Of a DNA stretch of 40,284 bases, positions 25,737 through 33,474 are shown in pieces. The DNA is taken from the NCBI RefSeq assembly GCF_000731095.1, contig NZ_JMTZ01000031.1, forward strand, positions 1 to 40,284. Direction: 5' to 3'. A program made the translations under genes and the position numbers. The stretch is from Lysobacter antibioticus. Lineage in GTDB: Bacteria > Pseudomonadota > Gammaproteobacteria > Xanthomonadales > Xanthomonadaceae. The notes beneath the pieces were generated by a model that worked only from the letters and a program-made list of their open reading frames with translations, had not been told where the DNA came from and made no database searches. The stretch's first letter is position 1. Every line of letters starts with the position of its first letter.

Positions 25737-26192
25737 ATGACGCCCGCCATACGCCCGCTCGCCGCCGACGAAACCGCCGCCGTGCGCACCTTGTTGCTCG
25801 ACAGCGGCCTGCCGGTCGACGATCTGGCCAGCGCAGCGATCGAGTTCCGCGTCGCGGTCGACGAAGACCAGGCGATGCTCGGCGTGGTCGGTATCGAGGT
25901 CTTTGACGAGGCCGGCCTGCTGCGCTCCCTCGCGGTCGAGCCGCGGGCCCGCCATCGCGGCATCGGCCACGCCCTGGCTTCGTCGCTGGAAGCCGATGCG
26001 CGCGCGCGCGGCTTGCGACAGCTGGTGCTGCTGACCCAGACCGCCGAAGCCTTCTTCGCCCGCCGCGGCTACACCGTCATCGACCGGGCCGCCGCCCCGG
26101 CCGGCCTCCAGCGCAGCGCGGAATTCCGCTCGCTGTGCCCGGCCTCGGCGGTGTGCATGCGTTTGCTGCTGGAGCCGGCGCGGGTTGGTTGA
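25737..26192 (+). CDS. arsN2: ArsN2-like GNAT acetyltransferase (arsinothricin resistance)
   Basis: A 151-residue GNAT acetyltransferase that matches the ArsN2 pattern: LPVDDLA near residue 30, GLLRSLAVEPRARHRGIGHALA (acetyl-CoA loop R-x-x-G-I-G), VLLTQTAEAFFARRGY, and FRSLCPASAVCM near the end. The ArsN group is known from ars operons and includes enzymes that acetylate arsinothricin, an arsenic-containing antibiotic. It starts 56 bp after arsC, in the same direction, supporting an arsenic role. The exact substrate is inferred from the family. Confidence 0.85.
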   Translation: MTPAIRPLAADETAAVRTLLLDSGLPVDDLASAAIEFRVAVDEDQAMLGVVGIEVFDEAGLLRSLAVEPRARHRGIGHALASSLEADARARGLRQLVLLTQTAEAFFARRGYTVIDRAAAPAGLQRSAEFRSLCPASAVCMRLLLEPARVG

Positions 26193-26308
26193 CGCCATGC
26201 GTCGGTACCGCGCTGCAGGCAGGACGGTATATGCCCTCGCACCGGCGTCCGCATCCTGCCGCGGACCGCGTTAATCGAATGGGGCAGAACTGGAGACGGA
26301 TCTCGGAT

Positions 26309-27001
26309 ATGGCGGGTTTGGAGCTATTGGAATCGCCGCGGGCTGCGGCGGTGAGCGGGCCTTTGGCAGAAACGTCGGTGTTGCAGCAGCCATCGGCCGA
26401 TGACGGATCGGCGCTTGGCGGACCGGCGCTCGGATCGGAAGCGGCCGGTGCCGAAGTAACGGCGCTATTGCAGCGTTGGGGGGCGGGCGATGCCACGGCG
26501 CTCGATGCTTTGCTGCCCTTGGTCTATGCCGATCTGCGCGGGATCGCGCGACGCGAGCTGTATGGCCATCGCGGTCACGACACGTTGCAGCCGACGGCGT
26601 TGGTCAACGATGTGTTCGTGCGCCTACTCGGCAGCGATCGACCGCAGTGCCTGGGCAGCCGCGCGCACCTGTTCAATACCGCGGCGCGGATCATGCGGCA
26701 GTTGTTGGTCGACCGCGCCAGGCGCGCAGCGTGCGACAAGCACGGTGGCGCCTGGAAGCGCGACGATTTCGCCTGTGCGCTCGATCTGCCGATCCCGGAG
26801 TGCACTGTGCTGCCGGAGCTCGACGCGGCCTTGGACGAGTTGGCCAGGCTCGATGAGCGCATGGCCAAGGTCGTCGAACTGCGCTATTTCACCGGGCTCA
26901 GCGTGGCCGAAGTCGCGCGTTTGCTCGAGGTCGAGGAGCGCACGGTCTATCGCGACTGGGCCGCGGCCCGCGCCTGGCTGCGCGACCGTCTGTCCGAGTG
27001 A
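26309..27001 (+). CDS. ECF43-like sigma factor paired with a Ser/Thr kinase
   Basis: A sigma-70 family factor of the group often encoded beside Ser/Thr kinases (ECF43; EcfK in Xanthomonas citri, EcfP in Vibrio). Region 2 contains LVYADLRGIARREL and DTLQPTALVNDVFVRLLG; region 4 contains LDERMAKVVELRYFTGLSVAEVARLLEVEERTVYRDW. In this group the kinase phosphorylates a conserved threonine in region 2 to switch the factor on; T92 or T96 of DTLQPTALV are candidates (inference). The start is uncertain: ATG 26309 gives 230 residues, ATG 26279 gives 240. Either leaves an unusually long, non-conserved N-terminal extension of about 48 residues. The kinase gene follows after 57 bp. Confidence 0.85.
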   Translation: MAGLELLESPRAAAVSGPLAETSVLQQPSADDGSALGGPALGSEAAGAEVTALLQRWGAGDATALDALLPLVYADLRGIARRELYGHRGHDTLQPTALVNDVFVRLLGSDRPQCLGSRAHLFNTAARIMRQLLVDRARRAACDKHGGAWKRDDFACALDLPIPECTVLPELDAALDELARLDERMAKVVELRYFTGLSVAEVARLLEVEERTVYRDWAAARAWLRDRLSE

Positions 27002-27058
27002 TGGCAGGTTGAGGCGGCGCTTCGCGTTGTCTTCTGCGACCCAAGCCAGAGCTTCCGC

Positions 27059-29602
27059 ATGACCTACAACGAATCGTCGTTCGAACGCCGCGCCCTGCAG
27101 TTGTTCCGTGGAGTGCTCGACGCTTCTCCCGCGGAACGCGAGCGCTTGCTCGGGCAGGCCTGTGCAGGCGACGAGGCGCTGCAGGCGCGGGTGCGGGCGC
27201 TGCTGGCGCAGGTCGAGGAGTCGCAGACCGGTTTCGATCCGGGTGCGGCATCGCCGCAAGGCGACGCGACGGGATTGCAGATCGGGGCCTACCGATTGCT
27301 CGAGCGGATCGGCCGTGGCGGCATGGGCGAGGTGTTCCGCGCCGCGCGCTGCGACGGCGCGTACGAGCGCGAGGTCGCGCTGAAACGCATCTGGAGCGGT
27401 TTTGCGCCGCTGGGGGCGGCGCCGTCGACCGAACGTTTCCTACGCGAACGGCAGGCGCTGGCACGGCTGCAGCACACGGGCATCGCCCAGTTGTACGACG
27501 GTGGCGTCACCGAGGCCGGTCAGCCGTGGTTCGCGATGGAGCTCGTTCGCGGCGAACCGATCACCCGCTGGTGCGCGGCGCGCGCGGCGACGATCGAGCA
27601 TCGGGTCGAACTCATGCAGCAGGTTTGCGCGGCGGTCGACTTCGCCCACCGCGCCTTGATCGTGCATCGCGACCTCAAGCCGGCGAACGTGCTGGTCGAC
27701 GAGGCCGGCCAGGCCAAGCTGCTCGACTTCGGTATCGCCAAATGGCTCGACGAGGCCGATCCCAACCAGGACCCAGCCCAGACCCAGACCCTGGCGATGA
27801 CGCCGGCCTGGGCCGCGCCGGAGCAGCGCGAGGGCCGCGCGGTCACCACCGCGACCGATGTCTATCAACTGGGCATGCTGCTGCGGGTGTTGCTGTCCGA
27901 CGATCTGCCGGCGCTCGGGCAGGCGCCGACGCGGCTCGCGGCTGCCTACGAGGCGCTGTGCAGGCGGGATGCCACGGCGGCGCAGCGGATCGCGCACGAG
28001 CGGGCGACCACGCCGGAACGGTTGCTGGCGCGCTTGCGCGGCGATCTCGACTGCATCGTGGCCCAAGCGACCGCGCAGGCGCCGCCGCAGCGCTATCGCA
28101 GCGCCGCGGCCCTGGCCGACGACCTGCACCGCTGGTTGGAGAAGCGCCCGGTGCACGCGCGCGGCGACGACCGTGCCTATCGGTGGCGGCGCGCGGCGCA
28201 GCGGCACTGGCCGGCCTTGACCACTGCGGCGGCGGCGCTGGTCCTGGCCAGCGGCATGGCCTTCTATCACTTCGCCCGGCTCGGCGACGAACTGCAACGT
28301 ACCCGCGTCGCTCGCGACGAGGCCACCGCGGCGCAGGCCAAGGCCGAGGCGCAGCGCGGCCAGGCCGAAGCGACCGCCGAGTACTTCGTGGATCTGTTCA
28401 AACAGGCGCGGCCACGCGAGACCACCAGCGGCGAAGTCTCGGCGCGGGCCCTGATGGCGGCCAGCCTCGACGAGTTGCTGGCCGATCGTAAGCGCGACCC
28501 GCTGGTGCGTGCCTCGTTGTTGGCCGCGAATGCGCGCGCATCGGCTTATCTGGGCCGCGACCGGGATGCCGACCGGGCCGCGGCGGCGGCCATCGCGTTG
28601 TGGCAGGCGCATCCGCAGGCGGATCGGGAAACCCTGGCCAAGACCCGGTTGCTCAGGGCCGGGTATCTGCACCATCTGCAACGGCCGGAAGAAGCGCAGC
28701 GCGAATTGGATCAAGCCATTGCGCTGGCCGCGCGCATCGCGCCGCGCGATCCCGACCTGCGGACCAGCCTGCAACTGTGGCGCGCCAACCTGGCCGGCGA
28801 GCGCGAAGACGCCGCGACGATACGCGACGCCTACGAGCAGGTGCTGCGCTTGACCGAGCATTCGCTGCAGCGCAGTTTGGCCTGTCGTTCGCACTACGCC
28901 GGGCTAGGCAACCTGGCCATGCTCGATATCGACGAGGGTCGTCCGGCCGATGCCGAACGGCGTCTGCGCCGCGCGCTGGCCATGATCGGCCCCTGCGGCA
29001 TCCGCGACCAGGCCGACGGTCTCATACTGCGCCGCGTCCTTGCCGTCGCCTTGATCGATCAGGCGCGGTTGGGCGAAGCGCGAACCCTGATGGCTACCGC
29101 GCTCGAAGAGTCGCGTGCGCATTTCGGCGCGACCGATTCGTTCCTCGCCCACGCCTTGTTCGTGCAGGCCTTGCTCGAAGTAATCGAGCGGCGGCCGGCG
29201 GCGGCGCAGAAGCTGCTGGCCGAGGTCGCGCGTATCGACGATGCGATGCTGCCGCCTGCCAGCCCGATGCGCTATTCCCGCACCGGGCTGGGGGCGCTCT
29301 CGCTGATTGCACAGGCCGATCATGTCGCCGCCGACAAAAGCGCAATGGATGCCGCGCTGCGCGGTGCGGTGAAGGCGCTGCGACCGATCGTCCACGCCGA
29401 CGGTAGCGCGTTGCGCTCGGGTTCGCTCAACGAGCGCGCCAGCGGGCGTTTCCACGCTCTGGCACTGGCCTATGCGCAATGCCGGCTCGATGCGTCGAGC
29501 GGCAACCGCGAGGCCTTCGTAGTGGCGCGTGCCGCCGCCGGCACCATGCGCCCATGGCGTACCCGCATCAGCCGCGACTGGGGCCAGCGCTGCGGCGTGT
29601 GA
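27059..29602 (+). CDS. Transmembrane Ser/Thr protein kinase, PknS-like, with TPR-like periplasmic part
   Basis: An 847-residue kinase. A short helical N-terminal region (1-72) precedes the kinase domain. Key residues are GRGGMGEV (86-92, ATP loop), Lys109 in VALKRIW, HRDLKPANVL with Asp205, DFG with Asp223, and TPAWAAPEQ in the activation segment. One membrane helix lies near 385-407. The C-terminal half is Ala/Leu/Arg-rich and helical with a TPR-like pattern, a likely sensor region on the outer side. It most likely phosphorylates the adjacent sigma factor, as PknS does EcfK in X. citri, where the pair controls type VI secretion. No type VI genes are in this window. Confidence 0.9.
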   Translation: MTYNESSFERRALQLFRGVLDASPAERERLLGQACAGDEALQARVRALLAQVEESQTGFDPGAASPQGDATGLQIGAYRLLERIGRGGMGEVFRAARCDGAYEREVALKRIWSGFAPLGAAPSTERFLRERQALARLQHTGIAQLYDGGVTEAGQPWFAMELVRGEPITRWCAARAATIEHRVELMQQVCAAVDFAHRALIVHRDLKPANVLVDEAGQAKLLDFGIAKWLDEADPNQDPAQTQTLAMTPAWAAPEQREGRAVTTATDVYQLGMLLRVLLSDDLPALGQAPTRLAAAYEALCRRDATAAQRIAHERATTPERLLARLRGDLDCIVAQATAQAPPQRYRSAAALADDLHRWLEKRPVHARGDDRAYRWRRAAQRHWPALTTAAAALVLASGMAFYHFARLGDELQRTRVARDEATAAQAKAEAQRGQAEATAEYFVDLFKQARPRETTSGEVSARALMAASLDELLADRKRDPLVRASLLAANARASAYLGRDRDADRAAAAAIALWQAHPQADRETLAKTRLLRAGYLHHLQRPEEAQRELDQAIALAARIAPRDPDLRTSLQLWRANLAGEREDAATIRDAYEQVLRLTEHSLQRSLACRSHYAGLGNLAMLDIDEGRPADAERRLRRALAMIGPCGIRDQADGLILRRVLAVALIDQARLGEARTLMATALEESRAHFGATDSFLAHALFVQALLEVIERRPAAAQKLLAEVARIDDAMLPPASPMRYSRTGLGALSLIAQADHVAADKSAMDAALRGAVKALRPIVHADGSALRSGSLNERASGRFHALALAYAQCRLDASSGNREAFVVARAAAGTMRPWRTRISRDWGQRCGV

Positions 29603-29952
29603 GGGCGAGGCGCCCGGGTGCACCGGACGCTCGATTCGGCATCGTCGTCCGGATGCCCCGCTGACCCCGCTGCAAGCGTACGCCTGCCGGGTCTATCCCT
29701 TGCGCCATTCCCACCCGGCGCAGGTGCGGCCGGACCGCGCCCGGTGGAAGTGCGGCGGGCGAGACCGCGCCGTCCCGATGCGGCGGTGGGTCGGGCGACA
29801 ACCGCCATGTCAGGTTCCGCAGCCTCCTCTCGTACCCCTGTATGCCACCCACGTGGCATCCCTCGCTCAGGTATCGGGTCGTAACGGACTGCGACGACGC
29901 AACGGCAACGCATTCGCATCGAACACCGCTGCCTTCCATCAGGAGTTTCACC
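29603..29952. other. Intergenic region, no gene seen
   Basis: This 350-bp gap has only short unsupported open frames. A 7-bp hairpin (29842-29848 with 29853-29859, ATGCCAC/GTGGCAT, 4-nt loop) lies about 95 bases before the next start codon and could be an operator or leader hairpin. The ribosome site AGGAG lies at 29941-29945. Confidence 0.45.
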
Positions 29953-31737
29953 ATGCAACTCATCTTCCATCGCAAACCGGGGCGGCGCCTGCCGCTGCTG
30001 TCGACCGCGATCGGCGCGCTGTCGCTCGCTTTCGCCGCGACCGCAATACCTGCTACGGCAGCGACCGCAGCCGGCCCGGCGTCGGTCGTGCAAGGCCGCA
30101 CCAACACGCTTGCCTCGTTCAGCCCGACCGTCTATTCCGACGGCCTGCAGCGCCAGTACCTGGTCAAGAACGGCCGCGTCTACAAGCGCACCGAACCCAA
30201 CTGGAACACCTGGGAGAACATCACCGCGGCCTTCAATACCGTTCGGCAGGGCATCGGCGAGATCACCGCGTTCGACGTCGAGCTGTACCGCGACGGCCTG
30301 CACCGGCAGTTCCTGACCCGCGGCGGCCATGTCTACCGGCGCATCCAGACCGGCGTCGACCAGTGGGGCGCCTGGGAAAACATCGACGCGGCGTTCCCGG
30401 GCACGGGCAGCGCGCCGATCAGCTCGTTCTCGGTGGCGGTGTACGCCGATGGCCTGCAGCGTCAGTTCGTGGTGCGCGGCGGTCAGGTGTTCCGCCGCAC
30501 CCAGACCGCGAGCGGCGGCTGGCCGGCGTGGGAAGAGATCACCTCGGTGTTCTCGGGTGTCGGCGGTTCCGAGTCGACCATCACCGCCTTCCACGTTGCG
30601 CTCTACAGCGACGGCAAGCTGCGCCAGTTCCTGACCCGCGGCGACCTGGTCTACCGGCGCACCGAGCCGAACTGGAACACTTGGGAAGACGTTTCCTCGC
30701 TCTTCGATGGCGTCGGCCGCTCCAGCGACCCGCGCGTCGACGAGCCGATCCATAAGCGGGTCATGGTGATCGAATTCAATCCGACCATCCGGAGCATGAA
30801 CCATCAGCGCCTGAGCCAGGCGAAAGGCTGGTACGACCCGCGGGTGCTGGAGCAGCAGTACATCCAGTTCCTCGAACAGGCCAGCAGCCAAGTGGTGCAG
30901 TACTCCATCGCCGAGCACGTATTCGTCGATGCGTTCACGCCGCGCACGCAGAACCCGATCTATGACGAAGCTACCTATCTGGGGTGTCTGGCCGACGAGC
31001 CCGACACCTGCCCGCTGGAGAACGACTTCGACTACGTCAGCGTGCTGCGCCAGTACGGCGTGTGCGAGAAGGCCAATGCCGGCGAGATCGACGAGCTGTG
31101 GCTGTGGGGCGGGCCGTACTTCGGCTACTTCGAAGCCAATATGGCCGGCCCCGGTGCGTTCCCGACCAACGGCGATCCGATTCCCGTCGAACTCACCACT
31201 TGCCAGGTCAAGCTCAACATCATGGGCTTCAACTACGAGCGCGAGCCGGAGCGGATGCTGGAAGACATGGGGCATCGCGTCGAAGGCACCATGAGGCATC
31301 GCTTCGGCCGTTGGGCGAACAGTCCGCCGGCGCCGCCGCCGGCGATGTTCCCGCCCGATGCCAACCTGCTCGAACGCTTCACCGCACGCGGCTTCGATGC
31401 CACCACCGCGGCTTGCGGCAACATCCACGGCAGCCTCAACACTCCGCAATACGATCCGGGCAACCGTTGGGGTTACGACTTCACCAACGGCCATTACGAG
31501 TACAACACCTGCGACGACTGGGAGAACTATCCGAACCTGAGCCCCGGTGCGACCACGCTCAACAACTGCACCAAGTGGGGAGGCCCGCGTTGCACCTTCC
31601 CGGACGGCTACCGCGCGGCCGACCGAGGCTGGCATCTGTACTGGCTCGGCAAGGTGCCGAATTTCGTCGGCCGGCACCTCAACGTGCAGAACAACTGGTG
31701 GTGGTACGTGATGGACTGGGACGTGGTGGCGCCATAA
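29953..31737 (+). CDS. Secreted protein with four propeller-like repeats and an uncharacterised C-terminal domain
   Basis: A 594-residue exported protein. A signal peptide occupies about 1-37 (ending ATAATA). Four tandem repeats of about 50 residues follow (about 54-104, 104-156, 156-209, 210-259). Each holds a Y.DG..RQF...G.V.RR motif and a W..WE.I...F motif, resembling single blades of a bacterial lectin-like or sialidase-like propeller. Residues 269-594 form a separate domain with VMVIEFNPTIR, EIDELWLWGGPYFGYFEA, NIMGFNYEREPERMLEDMGHRVEG and CGNIHGSLNTP. His441, Glu444, His449 and His492 could bind metal, but no enzyme activity is established. The C-terminal domain occurs in other bacterial secreted proteins of unknown role. 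ATG 29953 has AGGAG seven bases upstream. Confidence 0.8.
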   Translation: MQLIFHRKPGRRLPLLSTAIGALSLAFAATAIPATAATAAGPASVVQGRTNTLASFSPTVYSDGLQRQYLVKNGRVYKRTEPNWNTWENITAAFNTVRQGIGEITAFDVELYRDGLHRQFLTRGGHVYRRIQTGVDQWGAWENIDAAFPGTGSAPISSFSVAVYADGLQRQFVVRGGQVFRRTQTASGGWPAWEEITSVFSGVGGSESTITAFHVALYSDGKLRQFLTRGDLVYRRTEPNWNTWEDVSSLFDGVGRSSDPRVDEPIHKRVMVIEFNPTIRSMNHQRLSQAKGWYDPRVLEQQYIQFLEQASSQVVQYSIAEHVFVDAFTPRTQNPIYDEATYLGCLADEPDTCPLENDFDYVSVLRQYGVCEKANAGEIDELWLWGGPYFGYFEANMAGPGAFPTNGDPIPVELTTCQVKLNIMGFNYEREPERMLEDMGHRVEGTMRHRFGRWANSPPAPPPAMFPPDANLLERFTARGFDATTAACGNIHGSLNTPQYDPGNRWGYDFTNGHYEYNTCDDWENYPNLSPGATTLNNCTKWGGPRCTFPDGYRAADRGWHLYWLGKVPNFVGRHLNVQNNWWWYVMDWDVVAP

Positions 31738-31766
31738 GCGCGACACCTGGGTGCGACATCGAAGCG

Positions 31767-31797
31767 ACGGGCGGGGCGAGAGCCTCGCCCGTTCTTC
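31767..31797 (+). terminator. Intrinsic terminator after the repeat-domain secreted protein
   Basis: An 11-bp stem (31767-31777 with 31782-31792, one G-T pair) closes a GAGA tetraloop and is followed by TCTT. It lies 30 bases after the stop codon and also faces the convergent YjbR-like gene. Confidence 0.75.
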
Positions 31798-31828
31798 GTT
31801 ACGGCAGTCGCCATCGCTTGCGCAAGCT

Positions 31829-32242
31829 TCAATCCGTCGATCGGTCGACCAGCGCCGCCAGCTTCTTCGGCGCCAGCACGCAATAACTTTCGGTCAGCAG
31901 GTCGGCGACTTCGTCCCAATCGGTGGCGCCGTCGAGGATCATGCCGACGATGTTGGGAAACCATACCGGCCGGAAGAACGGCGCACGTTTGAAGCGCGGC
32001 GCATCGGCGCGCGGCAACGGCAAACGGAAGGTCAGCAGCGTCGCCGGCCCTTGCGTGCCCGCGGCCTGCACATAGGCCGGCGGCCAAGCTGCGGCGATCG
32101 TCAGCACGTGGGCGAAGTTCTTCTTGCCGATCATCCAGCGTGTGCCGACCCAGGCCCGCTCTTCATGGGCCTCGGGCAGGCCGAGGCAGATCGAAGAGAG
32201 TCGGGCGACGATCTCGGCAGAGACATTGGGGTGGTCGGCCAT
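31829..32242 (-). CDS. YjbR/MmcQ family protein
   Basis: A 137-residue protein of the YjbR (MmcQ) fold family, small CyaY-like proteins with a proposed double-wing DNA-binding surface. Recognisable elements are CLGLPEAHEERAWVGTRWMIGKKNFAHVL near the start and FFRPVWFPNIVGMILDGATDWDEVADLLTESYCVLAPKKL at the end, the conserved family C-terminus. There is no signal peptide. The biochemical role of the family is unsettled. ATG 32242 follows a weak GGA. It shares orientation with the upstream orphan gene but is separated by 73 bp. Confidence 0.82.
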   Translation of the reverse strand: MADHPNVSAEIVARLSSICLGLPEAHEERAWVGTRWMIGKKNFAHVLTIAAAWPPAYVQAAGTQGPATLLTFRLPLPRADAPRFKRAPFFRPVWFPNIVGMILDGATDWDEVADLLTESYCVLAPKKLAALVDRSTD

Positions 32243-32315
32243 GGCTCGGTCCAGCGCGGCGGAGGCGCATCGGAGTGTGCCAGTTCCGCCGCAAAGCCGG
32301 CCACCTACCGCGCCT

Positions 32316-33143
32316 TCAGCCGTAAACGATCGCCACGACCCCGTTCGGGTTGGAGATCTGGTCCACCATCACCCCGGTGACCTTGCCCTCATAGAACACC
32401 TCGCGCAGCGGCGCGTGATTGCGGTCGTCGATACCGGGCGCGATGCCCCGGTCCTGGGCGTAGTACTGGCAGTACATGGGCGGCGGATCGTCGTTCTTGC
32501 GCTGCGTGGTCACCGCGATGTAGAAGCCTTCCAGCGATTGATAGCCCACGCCGCCGAACACGGTGAAACCGACGCAGTCGTAGTTCTTCTTGTCGACCGG
32601 GTTCATGATCGACTTGGCCGCCGGGATCGTCGCCGACAGCGGCAGCATGTTGGGCAGGCCGTTCGGGCCGAAGCGGAACTCGATGTTCTCCAGGTCGGTG
32701 GCTGCGGTGTTGAACAGCACGCCTTGCAGATGCAGCTTGATGTCGAAAATTTCGATCAGGTCCAGTACCAGGGTGTACAGGCTGATGCCGATGCCGATTT
32801 CGGTCGACGCCGCGCCGGCGATGCCTTCGATCATGTCGGTGGCGAATTTGTTGATCGGGTCGTCGGGGTCGTTGGGGTTGCCGGGGACCTCGGGCAGAGT
32901 GAATTCCCGGGTCGAGATGATGCCGGTCGCGTCCTGGTAAGCCCGCAGCAGAGCCATCATGTCCGCGTGCGGCCGCAGCCCCTCCTTGAACGCCTCGTGC
33001 GCTGCGGTCATGTTGGCGAGGAAGGTCGTCACCGCGCCGGGTGCGGTGTGCGGATTCTTCAAGCCTTCGCTGAGCGCCTTGAAGGCCGCGCTGTCCTTTC
33101 GGACCCAGGTGACGTGCGAGTACTGGCAATCCGGATAGCTCAT
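32316..33143 (-). CDS. Orphan hypothetical protein of 275 residues
   Basis: I do not recognise this protein. It has no signal peptide. Residues about 20-95 are helical and charged. A central segment (about 118-155, IEGIAGAASTEIGIGISLYT and following) is hydrophobic and Gly/Ile-rich, enough for one or two membrane-inserting helices or a buried helical hairpin. The C-terminal half is rich in strands and aromatic residues (FTVFGGVGYQSLEGFYIAV, MYCQYYAQD). The start is ATG 33143 with AAGGA seven bases upstream; the frame's upstream ATG (33179) lacks one. It is divergent from ntrB. The mix of a soluble beta part and a hydrophobic hairpin would fit a pore-forming or secreted protein, but that is only a suggestion. 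Confidence 0.7.
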   Translation of the reverse strand: MSYPDCQYSHVTWVRKDSAAFKALSEGLKNPHTAPGAVTTFLANMTAAHEAFKEGLRPHADMMALLRAYQDATGIISTREFTLPEVPGNPNDPDDPINKFATDMIEGIAGAASTEIGIGISLYTLVLDLIEIFDIKLHLQGVLFNTAATDLENIEFRFGPNGLPNMLPLSATIPAAKSIMNPVDKKNYDCVGFTVFGGVGYQSLEGFYIAVTTQRKNDDPPPMYCQYYAQDRGIAPGIDDRNHAPLREVFYEGKVTGVMVDQISNPNGVVAIVYG

Positions 33144-33396
33144 GGTCGTGTCCTTCTGGGTGATGGCAGGGCGAGGCAAAGCGCTCGACGCGTTGCGCGC
33201 GAGCGCGGCGGCTGACGGAGTCGGATCTGAACCTTGTCGCCGCGCGTATCAGCGGTGTCCTCGCGCGGTAGCTCGGCCTTCGTCGCCCCGGATAAACGCT
33301 CCCCAACGTTTCCAACAGGCAGGCAGCACGGCTTCGTGCGGGTTAACGGGGCGGGCCGGAGCAAGCGGCCAATCGGGCCATGCCCCGAACGCGGCT

Positions 33397-33413
33397 GCAC
33401 CGGAATGGGCCTG
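33397..33413 (+). promoter_or_regulatory. Possible second, weaker NtrC half-site
   Basis: TGCACCGGAATGGGCCT matches the left half (TGCACC) and the TGG of the NtrC consensus TGCACC-N4-TGGTGCA, but the right half is degenerate. It lies 61 bp upstream of the strong site, close to six helical turns, which would allow cooperative binding. Confidence 0.35.
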
Positions 33414-33457
33414 CCTCGCTACGCTTATCGGGGCTCTTGCCGACGGCGCCGCTGCTT

Positions 33458-33474
33458 TGCACTAGTATGGTGCA
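33458..33474 (+). promoter_or_regulatory. NtrC-type operator abutting the ntrB start, overlapping a leaderless promoter
   Basis: TGCACTAGTATGGTGCA fits the enterobacterial NtrC site TGCAC-N7-GTGCA and is a perfect inverted repeat at both ends. It finishes at the base before the ntrB ATG (33475). Within it TAGTAT (33463-33468) is a -10-like TANNNT ending six bases before the ATG, so transcription would start at or next to the start codon and the message would lack a ribosome site. NtrC bound here would block its own promoter, as NtrC does at the E. coli glnL promoter. The remaining 33144-33457 region, divergent from the orphan gene, shows no other gene. Confidence 0.75.

Noticed and set aside
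29842-29859. A terminator for the Ser/Thr kinase gene
   Set aside because: The hairpin is about 240 bases after the kinase stop, has no T-tract, and is closer to the next gene's start, so it is listed only as an unassigned hairpin.
33437-33462. A possible sigma-54 promoter before ntrB (GG...TTGC)
   Set aside because: The GG and GC elements are 14 bases apart instead of the required 12, and the site would lie inside the NtrC operator, so sigma-54 use is not supported.
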